This document shows, in pieces, positions 6,119-12,843 of a stretch of 12,843 bases of DNA. The translations under genes were made by a program, and so were the position numbers. The notes beneath the pieces were generated by a model. The model was not told the origin of the DNA. It did not search any database and saw only the letters and a program-made list of their open reading frames with translations. The number at the start of each line of letters is the position of its first letter. The stretch's first letter is position 1. Source of the stretch: an uncultured Austwickia sp. (lineage in GTDB: Bacteria > Actinomycetota > Actinomycetes > Actinomycetales > Dermatophilaceae); contig CAKUSI010000079.1 of assembly GCA_934678955.1 (NCBI GenBank), positions 1 to 12,843 on the forward strand. Direction: 5' to 3'.

Positions 6119-7870
6119 GTGGGCTCACTGACCAGCGAACGAACAGCACCGGCCAGGGCGGAGGTCGCGCCGCGACATATTCCCCGCCCGGCGCGGCTGG
6201 CCGCCTACCTGTCGAGCACCGACCACAAGGTGATCGGCAACCTCTATCTGGGCACCTCGTTCGCCTTCTTCGTGTTCGCCGGGGTCATGGCGATGCTGAT
6301 CCGCCTGGAGCTGTTCGTCCCCGGCCTGCAGGTCGTGCATAACCTCGAGCAGTTCAACCAGCTGTTCACGATGCACGGCTCGATCATGCTGCTGCTGTTC
6401 GCCACGCCGCTCTTCACCGGGTTCGCGAACGCGATCGTGCCCTTGCAGATCGGCGCCCCCGACGTGGCCTTCCCGCGGATGAACATGCTGGCGTACTGGT
6501 TCTATCTCTTCGGCGGATTGATGGCGAGCGCGGGCTTCCTGGTCCCCGGAGGGGCGGCTTCGTTCGGGTGGTTCGCCTACGCGCCCCTGTCGAACGCGAC
6601 CTTCTCGCCGAGCCTCGGCGGGGACCTGTGGGTACTCGGCCTGGCGCTCGCCGGCTTCGGCACGATCCTCGGCTCCGTCAACCTCATCACCACGATCGTG
6701 TGCATGCGCGCGCCCGGCATGACGATGTTCCGGATGCCGATCTTCACCTGGAACGTGCTGATCACGTCCCTCATGGTCCTGCTGGCCTTCCCCGTCCTCG
6801 CCGCGGCGCTGCTGGCCCTCGCGTCCGACCGCCTCTACGGCACGCACGTCTTCGACCCGGAAAACAATGGGCCGATCCTTTACCAGCACCTGTTCTGGTT
6901 CTTCGGGCACCCGGAGGTCTACATCATCGCGTTGCCGTTCTTCGGCATCGTGACCGAGATCCTGCCGGTCTTCTCCCGCAAGCCCGTCTTCGGCTACAAG
7001 GGCCTGGTCTTCGCGACGATCGCGATCGCCGCGCTGTCGATGACCGTGTGGGCCCACCACATGTATGCCACCGGCCAGGTGCTGCTGCCGTTCTTCGCCA
7101 TCATGTCGATGCTCATCGCAGTCCCGACGGGGGTGAAGTTCTTCAACTGGATCGGCACGATGTGGCGCGGCTCCCTGACCTTCGAGACCCCGATGCTCTG
7201 GTCGCTCGGGTTCCTGGTGACGTTCCTCTTCGGCGGCCTGACCGGGATCATCCTCGCGAGCCCGGTGCTGGACTTCCACATCACCGACAGCTACTTCGTC
7301 GTCGCGCACTTCCACTACACGGTGTTCGGGACCGTGGTCTTCGCGATGTTCGCGGGCTACTACTTCTGGTGGCCCAAGCTCACCGGTCGGATGCTCGACG
7401 AGACGCTCGGCAAGGTGCACTTCTGGCTGCTGTTCTTCGGCTTCCACGGCACGTTCCTCATCCAGCACGTGCTCGGGGTGCGGGGGATGCCGCGCCGCTA
7501 CGGCGACTACATGGTCGAGGACGACTTCCAGCTCCTCAACCAGATCTCCAGCGTGTCGGCCATGGTGCTGGGGGCGTCCACGCTCGTGTTCCTCTACAAC
7601 GTCTGGCACACCTGGCGGGCGGCCCCGAAGGTCGACAGCGGGGATCCGTGGGGATGGGGTGCCTCGCTGGAGTGGGCGACGTCCTGCCCGCCGCCGCGGC
7701 ACAACTTCGAGACCATCCCGCGCATCCGTTCGGAGCGGCCCGCGTTCGACCTCCACCACCCGGACGTCGGGGACACGGACAGTCCCACCCCGGACAAGGA
7801 CGTGCTCGATCACCTGCTCGGGGAGCCCGACGTCGGAGGCGACCCGCACGGCAGGCGTCCGGCGACGTAG
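6119..7870 (+). CDS. ctaD: aa3-type cytochrome c oxidase subunit I
   Basis: Catalytic, membrane-embedded subunit of the haem-copper terminal oxidase that reduces O2 to water and pumps protons. The 583-aa product has the twelve-helix pattern and all key ligands: His86 (TMHGSIM) and His399 for low-spin haem a, His397 for haem a3 ([12 protein letters not shown]), and CuB ligands His264, His313 and His314. The Tyr268 that cross-links to His264 is in GHPEVY. Proton-channel residues are also present: Asp115 ([10 protein letters not shown]), Glu266 and Lys340 (PTGVKFFNW), as in A-type oxidases. The hydrophilic C-terminus (from about 500) with a Cys-Pro-Pro-Pro segment is typical of actinobacterial CtaD. 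The GTG at 6119 is chosen from GAGAGG at 6105-6110, eight bases upstream, and a cytosolic N-terminus preceding SSTDHKVIG. Subunits II and III are not in the window, so the protein must assemble with products encoded elsewhere. The upstream Cys-rich regulator, palindrome and structured leader suggest conditional expression; it could be a second CtaD copy. Confidence 0.97.
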   Translation: MGSLTSERTAPARAEVAPRHIPRPARLAAYLSSTDHKVIGNLYLGTSFAFFVFAGVMAMLIRLELFVPGLQVVHNLEQFNQLFTMHGSIMLLLFATPLFTGFANAIVPLQIGAPDVAFPRMNMLAYWFYLFGGLMASAGFLVPGGAASFGWFAYAPLSNATFSPSLGGDLWVLGLALAGFGTILGSVNLITTIVCMRAPGMTMFRMPIFTWNVLITSLMVLLAFPVLAAALLALASDRLYGTHVFDPENNGPILYQHLFWFFGHPEVYIIALPFFGIVTEILPVFSRKPVFGYKGLVFATIAIAALSMTVWAHHMYATGQVLLPFFAIMSMLIAVPTGVKFFNWIGTMWRGSLTFETPMLWSLGFLVTFLFGGLTGIILASPVLDFHITDSYFVVAHFHYTVFGTVVFAMFAGYYFWWPKLTGRMLDETLGKVHFWLLFFGFHGTFLIQHVLGVRGMPRRYGDYMVEDDFQLLNQISSVSAMVLGASTLVFLYNVWHTWRAAPKVDSGDPWGWGASLEWATSCPPPRHNFETIPRIRSERPAFDLHHPDVGDTDSPTPDKDVLDHLLGEPDVGGDPHGRRPAT

Positions 7871-7880
7871 CGCCCGCTGC

Positions 7881-7970
7881 GCCCACCGCCCCTGTGTTCA
7901 GCCCACCGCGCTTGCGCTCCGCCCACCGCGCTTGCGCTCAGTCCATCGCCCTTGCGCTCAGTCCATCGCC
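7881..7970. repeat. 20-bp tandem repeat array (about 4.5 copies) at a convergent gene junction
   Basis: Units start exactly every 20 bases at 7881, 7901, 7921 and 7941, with a half unit at 7961-7970. Copies 2 and 3 (gcccaccgcgcttgcgctcM) differ at one base, copy 4 differs from copy 3 at three, and copy 1 is the most diverged. The array fills nearly all of the 87 bp between the ctaD and trpB2 stops and extends into trpB2: the trpB2 stop codon (7958-7960) lies at the end of copy 4 and its last codons in the half copy. Each of copies 2 and 3 contains the self-complementary GCGCTTGCGC-like core. No separate terminator is visible for either gene, so the array may serve in this role. Confidence 0.9.
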
Positions 7971-9286
7971 CCGGACAGGTACTCGCGGTAGGCGGGCAGG
8001 TCCAGCGCGCCGTTGCCCGACAGGCCGATGAGGATGGCGACCGAGTCCTCCGGCGCGGTCACCTCGCGGGCCTTCGCCAGCGCAGCGGCGATGGCGTGGC
8101 AGGACTCCGGCGCCGGGACCAGCCCCTCCGCGCGGGCGAACAGCACCCCCGCCTCGAAGGCGTCCCGCTGTTCGACGGCCTGCGCCTCGATCAGCCCCAG
8201 TTGCACGACGTGCGACAGCAGGGGCGCCATCCCGTGGTAGCGCAGACCGCCGGCGTGCACGGGGTCGGGGACGAAGTCCTTGCCCAGGGTGTACATCTTC
8301 AGCAGCGGGGTCATCCCCGCCACGTCACCGTGGTCGTACTCGTATGTCCCCGCGGTGAGCGACGGGCAGGCGGTCGGCTCGACGGCCACGAACCTGCTGG
8401 TGGTGCGCCCGGCCAGGTTCTCCCGGAGCAGCGGGAACGCGAGCCCGCCCAGGTTGGAGCCGCCGCCGGCGCAGCCGTACACGAAGTCCGCCTGGTCCTC
8501 CCCGAACATCGCCAATTGCGCCAGCGCCTCCTCGCCGATCACGGTCTGGTGGAGGACCACGTGGTTGAGGACGCTGCCGAGGGCATACCGCGCCCGCGGC
8601 GCGTCGGCCACAGCGCTCTCGATCGCCTCGGACACCGCCATGCCGAGGCTGCCCGGGGTGTCCGGGAAACGTTGGAGCATGTCCCGCCCGGCGGCGGTCA
8701 GGTCGCTCGGGCTGGGGTGGACGGTGCCGCCGAAGGTCTCCATGAGGATGCGGCGGTAGGGCTTGCCGTCGTAGCTCGCCCGGACCTGCCAGACCTCGCA
8801 CTCCAGCCCGAACGCCTCGCAGGCGAAGGCCAGCGCGCTGCCCCACTGGCCCGCGCCGGTCTCGGTCGTCAGCCGCTCCACGCCCTCGACCGCGTTGTAG
8901 TACGCCTGGGCCACGGAGCTGTTCGTCTTGTGGCTGCCGACCGGGCTCGCGCCCTCGTACTTGTAGTAGATCCGCGCGCTCGTCCCGAGCGCACGCTCGA
9001 GGCGGCGCGCCCGGGCAAGGGGGGAGGGGCGCCAGATCCGCAGGATCTCCTGGACCGCCTCCGGGATGTCGACGTACCGCTGCGCGGTGAGCTCCTGCTC
9101 CGCGAGTCCGCGCGGGAAGATCGCCAGCAGGTCCTCGACGGTGAGTGGTTCCTTGGTGCCCGGGTGCAGGTGGGGCGGCATCGGCTCGGGCAGGTCCGCC
9201 GCGATGTTGTACCACCGGCTCGGCAGCTCCGACTCCGGCAGGATCGCCTTGGTCATGGTCGGGTCGGGGGCGGCGGGGCTGCTCAT
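7958..9286 (-). CDS. trpB2: tryptophan synthase beta subunit-like PLP enzyme (TrpB2 type)
   Basis: A 442-aa cytosolic PLP-dependent enzyme of the TrpB2 family, which can condense indole with serine (or O-phosphoserine in some members) to tryptophan. It has the longer TrpB2 N-terminus (ELPSRWYNIAADLP, 20-33). The PLP lysine is Lys120 in GSHKTNS; the catalytic Glu142 sits in TETGAGQWGS; the phosphate-binding loop GGGSN is at 274-278; and LSGNGALD lies near the C-terminus. These distinguish it from TrpB1, which has HKIN and ETGAGQHG. The ATG at 9286 is preceded by AAGGA (complement of 9293-9297) at a good spacing. An in-frame upstream ATG at 9424 would add 46 low-complexity residues and is unlikely. 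No trpA, trpB1 or trpC is adjacent, which is usual for TrpB2; it may salvage free indole. Its 3' end lies inside the 20-bp repeat array. Confidence 0.94.
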   Translation of the reverse strand: MSSPAAPDPTMTKAILPESELPSRWYNIAADLPEPMPPHLHPGTKEPLTVEDLLAIFPRGLAEQELTAQRYVDIPEAVQEILRIWRPSPLARARRLERALGTSARIYYKYEGASPVGSHKTNSSVAQAYYNAVEGVERLTTETGAGQWGSALAFACEAFGLECEVWQVRASYDGKPYRRILMETFGGTVHPSPSDLTAAGRDMLQRFPDTPGSLGMAVSEAIESAVADAPRARYALGSVLNHVVLHQTVIGEEALAQLAMFGEDQADFVYGCAGGGSNLGGLAFPLLRENLAGRTTSRFVAVEPTACPSLTAGTYEYDHGDVAGMTPLLKMYTLGKDFVPDPVHAGGLRYHGMAPLLSHVVQLGLIEAQAVEQRDAFEAGVLFARAEGLVPAPESCHAIAAALAKAREVTAPEDSVAILIGLSGNGALDLPAYREYLSGAMD

Positions 9287-9569
9287 GGCGGATCCTTCGG
9301 TACGAGGTCGGGGCGGGGCGGTGAGCGAGGACAGGGGCGACGGGCGTCGCGGGAAGGAGATGCCCGCGAGCGCGTGCGAGGCGGACGCGCCCGCGCCCCC
9401 CCCGGACCACCACGCAGGGGACATCCTAGGCGGGTGCGGCCTCTAGGCCAGGAAAACTCCAGGGGAGATGGGCTTGCCGTGGGTCTTGTCGCGGAAGTCG
9501 AGAACGGGTGAATTGGGTGAAATGACCACCGGTCGCGGAGCCCGGGGCACGCACTGACAGGATGACGGT
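9287..9569. other. divergent promoter region of trpB2 and the GH15 gene
   Basis: This 283-bp stretch carries signals for both neighbours but no supported gene. On the minus strand TAGGAT (complement of 9423-9428) is a good actinomycete -10 shape, but the best -35 candidate, TTCCTG (complement of 9449-9454), is 20 bases away; it would leave a leader of about 130 bases before trpB2. GGCCT-CT-AGGCC at 9438-9449 is a short palindrome beside it. On the plus strand GGGTGAA is repeated at 9506-9512 and 9515-9521 and followed by GACC-ACC-GGTC (9524-9534). The GH15 ribosome site is AGGA at 9559-9562. Confidence 0.4.
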
Positions 9570-11423
9570 ATGAGCCTGCCCCTCGAGGAATACGCCCTCC
9601 TCTCAGACCTGCACACGGGGCCGCTGGTCTCGCGCGACGGCAGCATCGACTGGCTCTGCCTGCCCCGGTTCGACTCCGCGGCCACCTTCTGCGGGCTGCT
9701 CGGCGACCCGGACGACGGCCGGTGGAAGTTGTCGATCGTCGACGGGGAGGTGACGCAGCGCCGCTACCTGGAGGACACGTTCGTGCTCCTCACCACGTGG
9801 ACCTGCCCGACCGGGGTGGCCCGCGTGACCGATTTCCTGCCCCCGAGCAGCGTGCAGGCGGACCTGGTCCGCCGGGTGGAGTGCCTGGAGGGCGAGGTCG
9901 AGGTGGCCCACGACCTGCGGATCCGCATGGACTACGCGCGGGCCACCCCCTGGGTGCGCCGGCTGCAGCACCTGCCCACGGCCGATGCGGGGCTGTTGTG
10001 CATCGCCGGCCCCGACGGCTTGCTGCTCAGCGGCACGCGCGTCCACCACTGGGACTCCGCCGACGAGGAGGGGGCGCACGAGGTGGCGGCCGAGGGTAGC
10101 CGCAGTCGCGCCCTGCAGGGACGGCTGCATCTGTCGGCCGGCGAGCGCGCCTCCTGGGATCTCACGTGGTTTCCCTCCTGGGAGTCCCCCGCCGCGCCCG
10201 CCGATGCGGAACGAGCCCTGGAGGAGGCGATCACCTACTGGCGGGAGTGGGCGGCGGACCTGGACTGCCGGGGCGAGTTCGCCGCCGAGGTCCGGCGCTC
10301 GCTGCTCGTGCTCCGAGCGCTCACGCACCGCGAGACCGGCGGGATCGTGGCGGCCCCGACCGCCTCCCTCCCCGAGGAGTTCGGCGGGTCCCGCAATTGG
10401 GACTACCGCTTCACCTGGCTCCGCGACGCGGCCCTCACCATCGAGGCGATGCTCGCGCACGGCCTGACGCGCGGGGCCACGAAGTGGCGCGACTGGCTGC
10501 TGCGCGCGGTCGCGGGGGACATCGAGGACCTGCGGATCATGTATGGGCTCGGCGGAGAGCGCGACCTGCAAGAACGCGAGCTGCACCACCTCGCCGGCTA
10601 CGAGGGGTCGGTACCCGTGCGCATCGGCAACGGCGCCGCCGGCCAGTTCCAGGCGGACGTGCCCGGTGAGGTCATGCTCGCGCTCGGCATGCTGCGCGAT
10701 GCGGGGGAGGCCGACGACGAGTACACCTGGGGCCTGCAGAAGGGCCTCCTGCGGTTCTGCGAGGCGAACCTCGACCGGCCGGACCACGGGATCTGGGAGA
10801 TGCGGGGCGAGCCGCACCACTTCACGCACGGGCGGGTGATGATGTGGGCCGCCTTCGACCAGGGCATCCGCGCCGTCGACAGGCACGGGCTCGACGGTGA
10901 CGTGGCGCGGTGGCGGGAACTACGCGACGCGCTGTGCGAGGAGATCCACGCCCAAGGGTTCGACCCGGAGATGGGCTCGTTCACGCAGACCTACGGCGGC
11001 ACCGAGGTCGACGCCTCCCTCCTGCAGCTGCCGCACACCGGCTTCATCGCCGCCGACGACCCGAAGATGCTGGGGACGTTGGCCCGGATCGAGAAGGACC
11101 TGGTAGACGACCATGGCCTGGTCTATCGCTATCGGACCGCCGCCGGGCTGGACGGGCTGGACGGCGACGAATACCCGTTCCTGATCTGCGCGTTCTGGCT
11201 CGTCGAGCAGTACGCGAACTGCGGGCGGCTGGAGGAGGCCCGGGTGCTCATGCGCCGGCTGGTCGAGTGCGCCAACGACGTGGGGCTGCTGAGCGAGGAG
11301 TACGACCCGGCGTCCGGGCGCCTGGCGGGCAACTTCCCCCAAGCGTTCAGCCACCTGGGATTGATCCGCGCGGCGGACGCGATCGACGCCGCGTCCGGGC
11401 GGGACGCGGGCGGAACGGAATAG
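9570..11423 (+). CDS. glycoside hydrolase family 15 protein (trehalase/glucoamylase type)
   Basis: A 617-aa inverting alpha-glucosidase of family GH15. The N-terminal beta-sandwich domain begins with LLSDLHTGPLVSRDGSIDWLCLPRFDS (10-36), the hallmark of the prokaryotic GH15 group that includes mycobacterial trehalase. The (alpha/alpha)6 catalytic barrel begins near residue 235 with SRNWDYRFTWLRDAALTIEAML (274-295). Glu410 in HGIWEMRG is the likely general acid, and Glu576 or Glu577 in LLSEEYDP the general base. There is no signal peptide, so it acts in the cytosol, which favours trehalose or short maltodextrins as substrate over external starch. The ATG at 9570 follows AGGA by seven bases. It probably shares an operon with the FMN reductase 22 bp downstream, and glgB and pgm nearby fit storage-glucan and trehalose turnover. 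Family is certain; the choice between trehalase and glucoamylase-like specificity is not settled. Confidence 0.93.
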   Translation: MSLPLEEYALLSDLHTGPLVSRDGSIDWLCLPRFDSAATFCGLLGDPDDGRWKLSIVDGEVTQRRYLEDTFVLLTTWTCPTGVARVTDFLPPSSVQADLVRRVECLEGEVEVAHDLRIRMDYARATPWVRRLQHLPTADAGLLCIAGPDGLLLSGTRVHHWDSADEEGAHEVAAEGSRSRALQGRLHLSAGERASWDLTWFPSWESPAAPADAERALEEAITYWREWAADLDCRGEFAAEVRRSLLVLRALTHRETGGIVAAPTASLPEEFGGSRNWDYRFTWLRDAALTIEAMLAHGLTRGATKWRDWLLRAVAGDIEDLRIMYGLGGERDLQERELHHLAGYEGSVPVRIGNGAAGQFQADVPGEVMLALGMLRDAGEADDEYTWGLQKGLLRFCEANLDRPDHGIWEMRGEPHHFTHGRVMMWAAFDQGIRAVDRHGLDGDVARWRELRDALCEEIHAQGFDPEMGSFTQTYGGTEVDASLLQLPHTGFIAADDPKMLGTLARIEKDLVDDHGLVYRYRTAAGLDGLDGDEYPFLICAFWLVEQYANCGRLEEARVLMRRLVECANDVGLLSEEYDPASGRLAGNFPQAFSHLGLIRAADAIDAASGRDAGGTE

Positions 11424-11445
11424 CCCGCAACGAGGAGTTGTTGAC

Positions 11446-12030
11446 GTGTCCATGACTGAGCTGAGCAGCCTGCCCACCGTCACCGTCGTCGTCGGCAGCA
11501 CCCGCCCGGTGCGCATCGGCGACCAGATCGGCGAGGAGATCGCGCGCACCGTGTCCTCCGCCGTCCACGCCGGCGTCCGCGTCGTGGACCTGCGAGAGCT
11601 GGCGCTGCCCTCCCTCGACGAGCCGCGCCCGCCGGCCTTCGGGCAGTACGCGAACGCGCACACCCTCGACTGGAAGTCGATCGTCGACGGCAGCGACGCG
11701 GTCGTGTTCGTGACCCCGCAGTACAACGCGGGCTACCCCGGCGACCTCAAGAACGCGATCGACTACCTCTACGCGGAGTGGGCCGGCAAGCCGGCGGCGA
11801 TCGTGTCCTACGGGGCGCACGGCGGAGGCCAGGCGGCCGACCAGCTCGCCTCGGTGCTGTCCTTCATGAAGCTGGACCTCGCCCCGGAACCCGTACAGAT
11901 CACCGTGCCGCAGGAGGCCTACGGGACCGACTGGCGACTCACCGACCCGGCCGCCGTGGTCGAGCCGGTCCGGAAGCAGCTGACCGACCTCGCTCGGCAC
12001 CTGCTGGACCGGGTGCTCGTCGCCGCCTGA
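11446..12030 (+). CDS. NADPH-dependent FMN reductase-like flavoprotein
   Basis: A 194-aa flavodoxin-fold protein of the NADPH-dependent FMN reductase family, which uses NAD(P)H to reduce FMN, quinones, azo compounds or metal ions in the cytosol. GSTRPVRIGDQIG (17-29) is the FMN-phosphate loop after beta-1, PQYNAGYPGDLKNAIDYLY (91-109) is the family signature around the flavin ring, and YGAHGGGQAAD (122-132) completes the cofactor site. The GTG at 11446 has GAGGAG eight bases upstream; an ATG two codons later is possible but spaced less well. It follows the GH15 gene by 22 bp and is followed by a clear hairpin terminator, so the two genes form one transcription unit. The physiological substrate is unknown, and no functional link with the glycosidase is obvious. 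Confidence 0.92.
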   Translation: MSMTELSSLPTVTVVVGSTRPVRIGDQIGEEIARTVSSAVHAGVRVVDLRELALPSLDEPRPPAFGQYANAHTLDWKSIVDGSDAVVFVTPQYNAGYPGDLKNAIDYLYAEWAGKPAAIVSYGAHGGGQAADQLASVLSFMKLDLAPEPVQITVPQEAYGTDWRLTDPAAVVEPVRKQLTDLARHLLDRVLVAA

Positions 12031-12042
12031 CCCAACGCCTGA

Positions 12043-12074
12043 ATGGGGGCCTCGCCGCGCGGCAAGGCCCCCAT
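12043..12074. terminator. bidirectional hairpin terminator between the FMN reductase and glgB
   Basis: ATGGGGGCCT (12043-12052) pairs perfectly with AGGCCCCCAT (12065-12074), and the 12-base loop contains a further GCC/GGC pairing. It starts 12 bases after the FMN reductase stop and ends 14 bases before the glgB stop, so it can serve both convergent genes. There is no long T-run, as is common for actinobacterial terminators. Confidence 0.88.
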
Positions 12075-12088
12075 CGTCACACTCCGGC

Positions 12089-12843
12089 TCAGGTCGGGCG
12101 GCCCCAGTCCTTGGACGACGCGCCACCCTCGCCGCCGCCGGGCGGGATCGTGGGGATCGGGCCGGTCACCGGCGGCAGCTCGCCCAGGCCGCTGTCGACC
12201 TCGTCGAACCCGGTGACCGGGGCGTTGGACAGCTCCGGCCGCGGCGTCCCGCGCGTCACCGCCCTCGGCATGCCCGGCGCCGCGGTGGCCGGCTTCTCCG
12301 GCACCGGCTGCCACGTGGGCTCGAACCAGACCGCCGAGAGCTTCTGCATCCGGATCGTGGCCGAGTAGGGGAGGCCGTGCCACGGGATCTCCTCGGCGTG
12401 GATCTCCCCGAGGTTGCCGAGCCCGCTGCCCCCGTACGCCTCCGAGTCGGTGTTGAGGACCTCCCGCCACACCCCGCCGTACGGCAACCCGATGCGGTAG
12501 CTGTGGTGCTCCATCCCGGAGAAGTTGAGCACGCAGGCCACGGCGGGCCGCTGGCCGTCCTCCCCGGGCGGCCCGAAGCGCAGGTAGCTGTACGCGTTGC
12601 CCGAGGCATCGTTGGCGTCGATCCACCGGAATCCCTCGGGGTTGGAGTCCAGCGCCCACAAGGCGGGCCGCGAGGCATACAGGTGGTTCAGGTCCTTGAC
12701 GAGCGCGTGCATCCGCCAGTGCGGTTCGTGGTCCAGCAGCCACCAGTCCAGGCTGGAGCCGTCCGACCACTCGGAGTACTGCGCGAACTCGCTGCCCATG
12801 AAGAGCAGCTGCTTGCCGGGGAAGCTCCACTGGAACGCGTAGT
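12089..12843 (-). CDS. glgB: 1,4-alpha-glucan branching enzyme, C-terminal part
   Basis: The last 250 residues of GlgB, which makes alpha-1,6 branches in glycogen; the 5' end lies beyond the right edge. The visible part opens with the end of the GH13 barrel (FPGKQLLFMGSEFAQ, then EWSDGSSLDWWLL), matching the E. coli PGKKLLFMG-EFAQ and SLDWHLL blocks. The C-terminal beta-domain follows (VACVLNFSGMEHHSYRIGLPYGGVWREVLNTDSEAYGGSGLGN). The catalytic Asp/Glu/Asp residues would be upstream, outside the window. Where E. coli GlgB ends soon after its ...ATIWLV strand, this protein continues past the equivalent SAVWFEP for about 75 residues, rich in Pro, Gly and Thr and ending in SSKDWGRPT. The stop is 14 bp from the shared terminator. 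The gene orientation means any glgE, treS or mak partners would lie to the right. Confidence 0.95.
   Translation of the reverse strand, partial: YAFQWSFPGKQLLFMGSEFAQYSEWSDGSSLDWWLLDHEPHWRMHALVKDLNHLYASRPALWALDSNPEGFRWIDANDASGNAYSYLRFGPPGEDGQRPAVACVLNFSGMEHHSYRIGLPYGGVWREVLNTDSEAYGGSGLGNLGEIHAEEIPWHGLPYSATIRMQKLSAVWFEPTWQPVPEKPATAAPGMPRAVTRGTPRPELSNAPVTGFDEVDSGLGELPPVTGPIPTIPPGGGEGGASSKDWGRPT

Noticed and set aside
9287..9424. A 46-codon in-frame extension of trpB2 with two adjacent Trp codons, resembling a trp leader peptide
   Set aside because: It has no ribosome site, its ATG overlaps the best -10 candidate, it has no stop before trpB2, and I found no competing terminator/antiterminator pair. 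The residues are low complexity and the TrpB2 family begins at the later ATG.

Overview
This window looks like chromosomal DNA from a high-GC actinomycete (Actinomycetota). Base composition is strongly G+C rich, third codon positions are almost always G or C, GTG starts are common, and long antisense open frames occur opposite most genes. The gene content also fits: an aa3-type CtaD with an actinobacterial-style C-terminus, a GH15 enzyme of the mycobacterial trehalase type, and GlgB. I cannot name a genus. Both edges cut genes: phosphoglucomutase on the left, glycogen branching enzyme on the right.

Left part (1-3479): the N-terminal 190 codons of phosphoglucomutase (pgm, minus strand) diverge from a tightly packed plus-strand trio. 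The trio is an extended-SDR nucleotide-sugar epimerase/dehydratase, an RmlC-like dTDP-4-keto-6-deoxyhexose 3,5-epimerase, and an L-2-hydroxyglutarate oxidase (LhgO) homologue. Gaps are 1 bp and then a 4-bp GTGA overlap, so the three are probably translated together. No nucleotidylyltransferase, 4,6-dehydratase or glycosyltransferase is in view, so the sugar product is unknown. A secreted right-handed beta-helix protein (minus strand, 3506-4861) faces this operon tail to tail.

Middle part (4862-7970): a 223-aa winged-helix regulator of the SufR/COG2345 type, with five cysteines, sits upstream of ctaD, the catalytic subunit I of the aa3 cytochrome c oxidase. Between them is a 327-bp non-coding stretch. 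It holds 14-bp tandem repeats, an AT-rich island with a perfect 7-5-7 inverted repeat overlapping a plausible -10 box, and then two consecutive stable stem-loops in the predicted ctaD leader. This regulator-operator-structured leader-oxidase arrangement is the most interesting regulatory unit in the window. ctaD ends in front of a 20-bp tandem repeat array whose last copies encode the stop codon and final residues of the convergent trpB2 gene.

Right part (7958-12843): a PLP-dependent TrpB2-type tryptophan synthase beta subunit (minus strand) diverges from a cytosolic GH15 hydrolase (trehalase/glucoamylase type). The GH15 gene is followed 22 bp later by an NADPH-dependent FMN reductase. A strong hairpin terminator separates the reductase from the convergent 3' part of glgB, whose product carries an unusual Pro/Gly-rich tail of about 75 residues. 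With pgm, the GH15 enzyme and glgB, the window leans towards glucose-1-phosphate, trehalose and glycogen metabolism, but these genes are not in one operon here.

I found no tRNA, rRNA, CRISPR array, transposase or phage gene. Most of the window is ordinary chromosomal housekeeping. The unusual parts are the ctaD control region, the sugar/LhgO trio, the convergent-junction repeat array and the GlgB tail.
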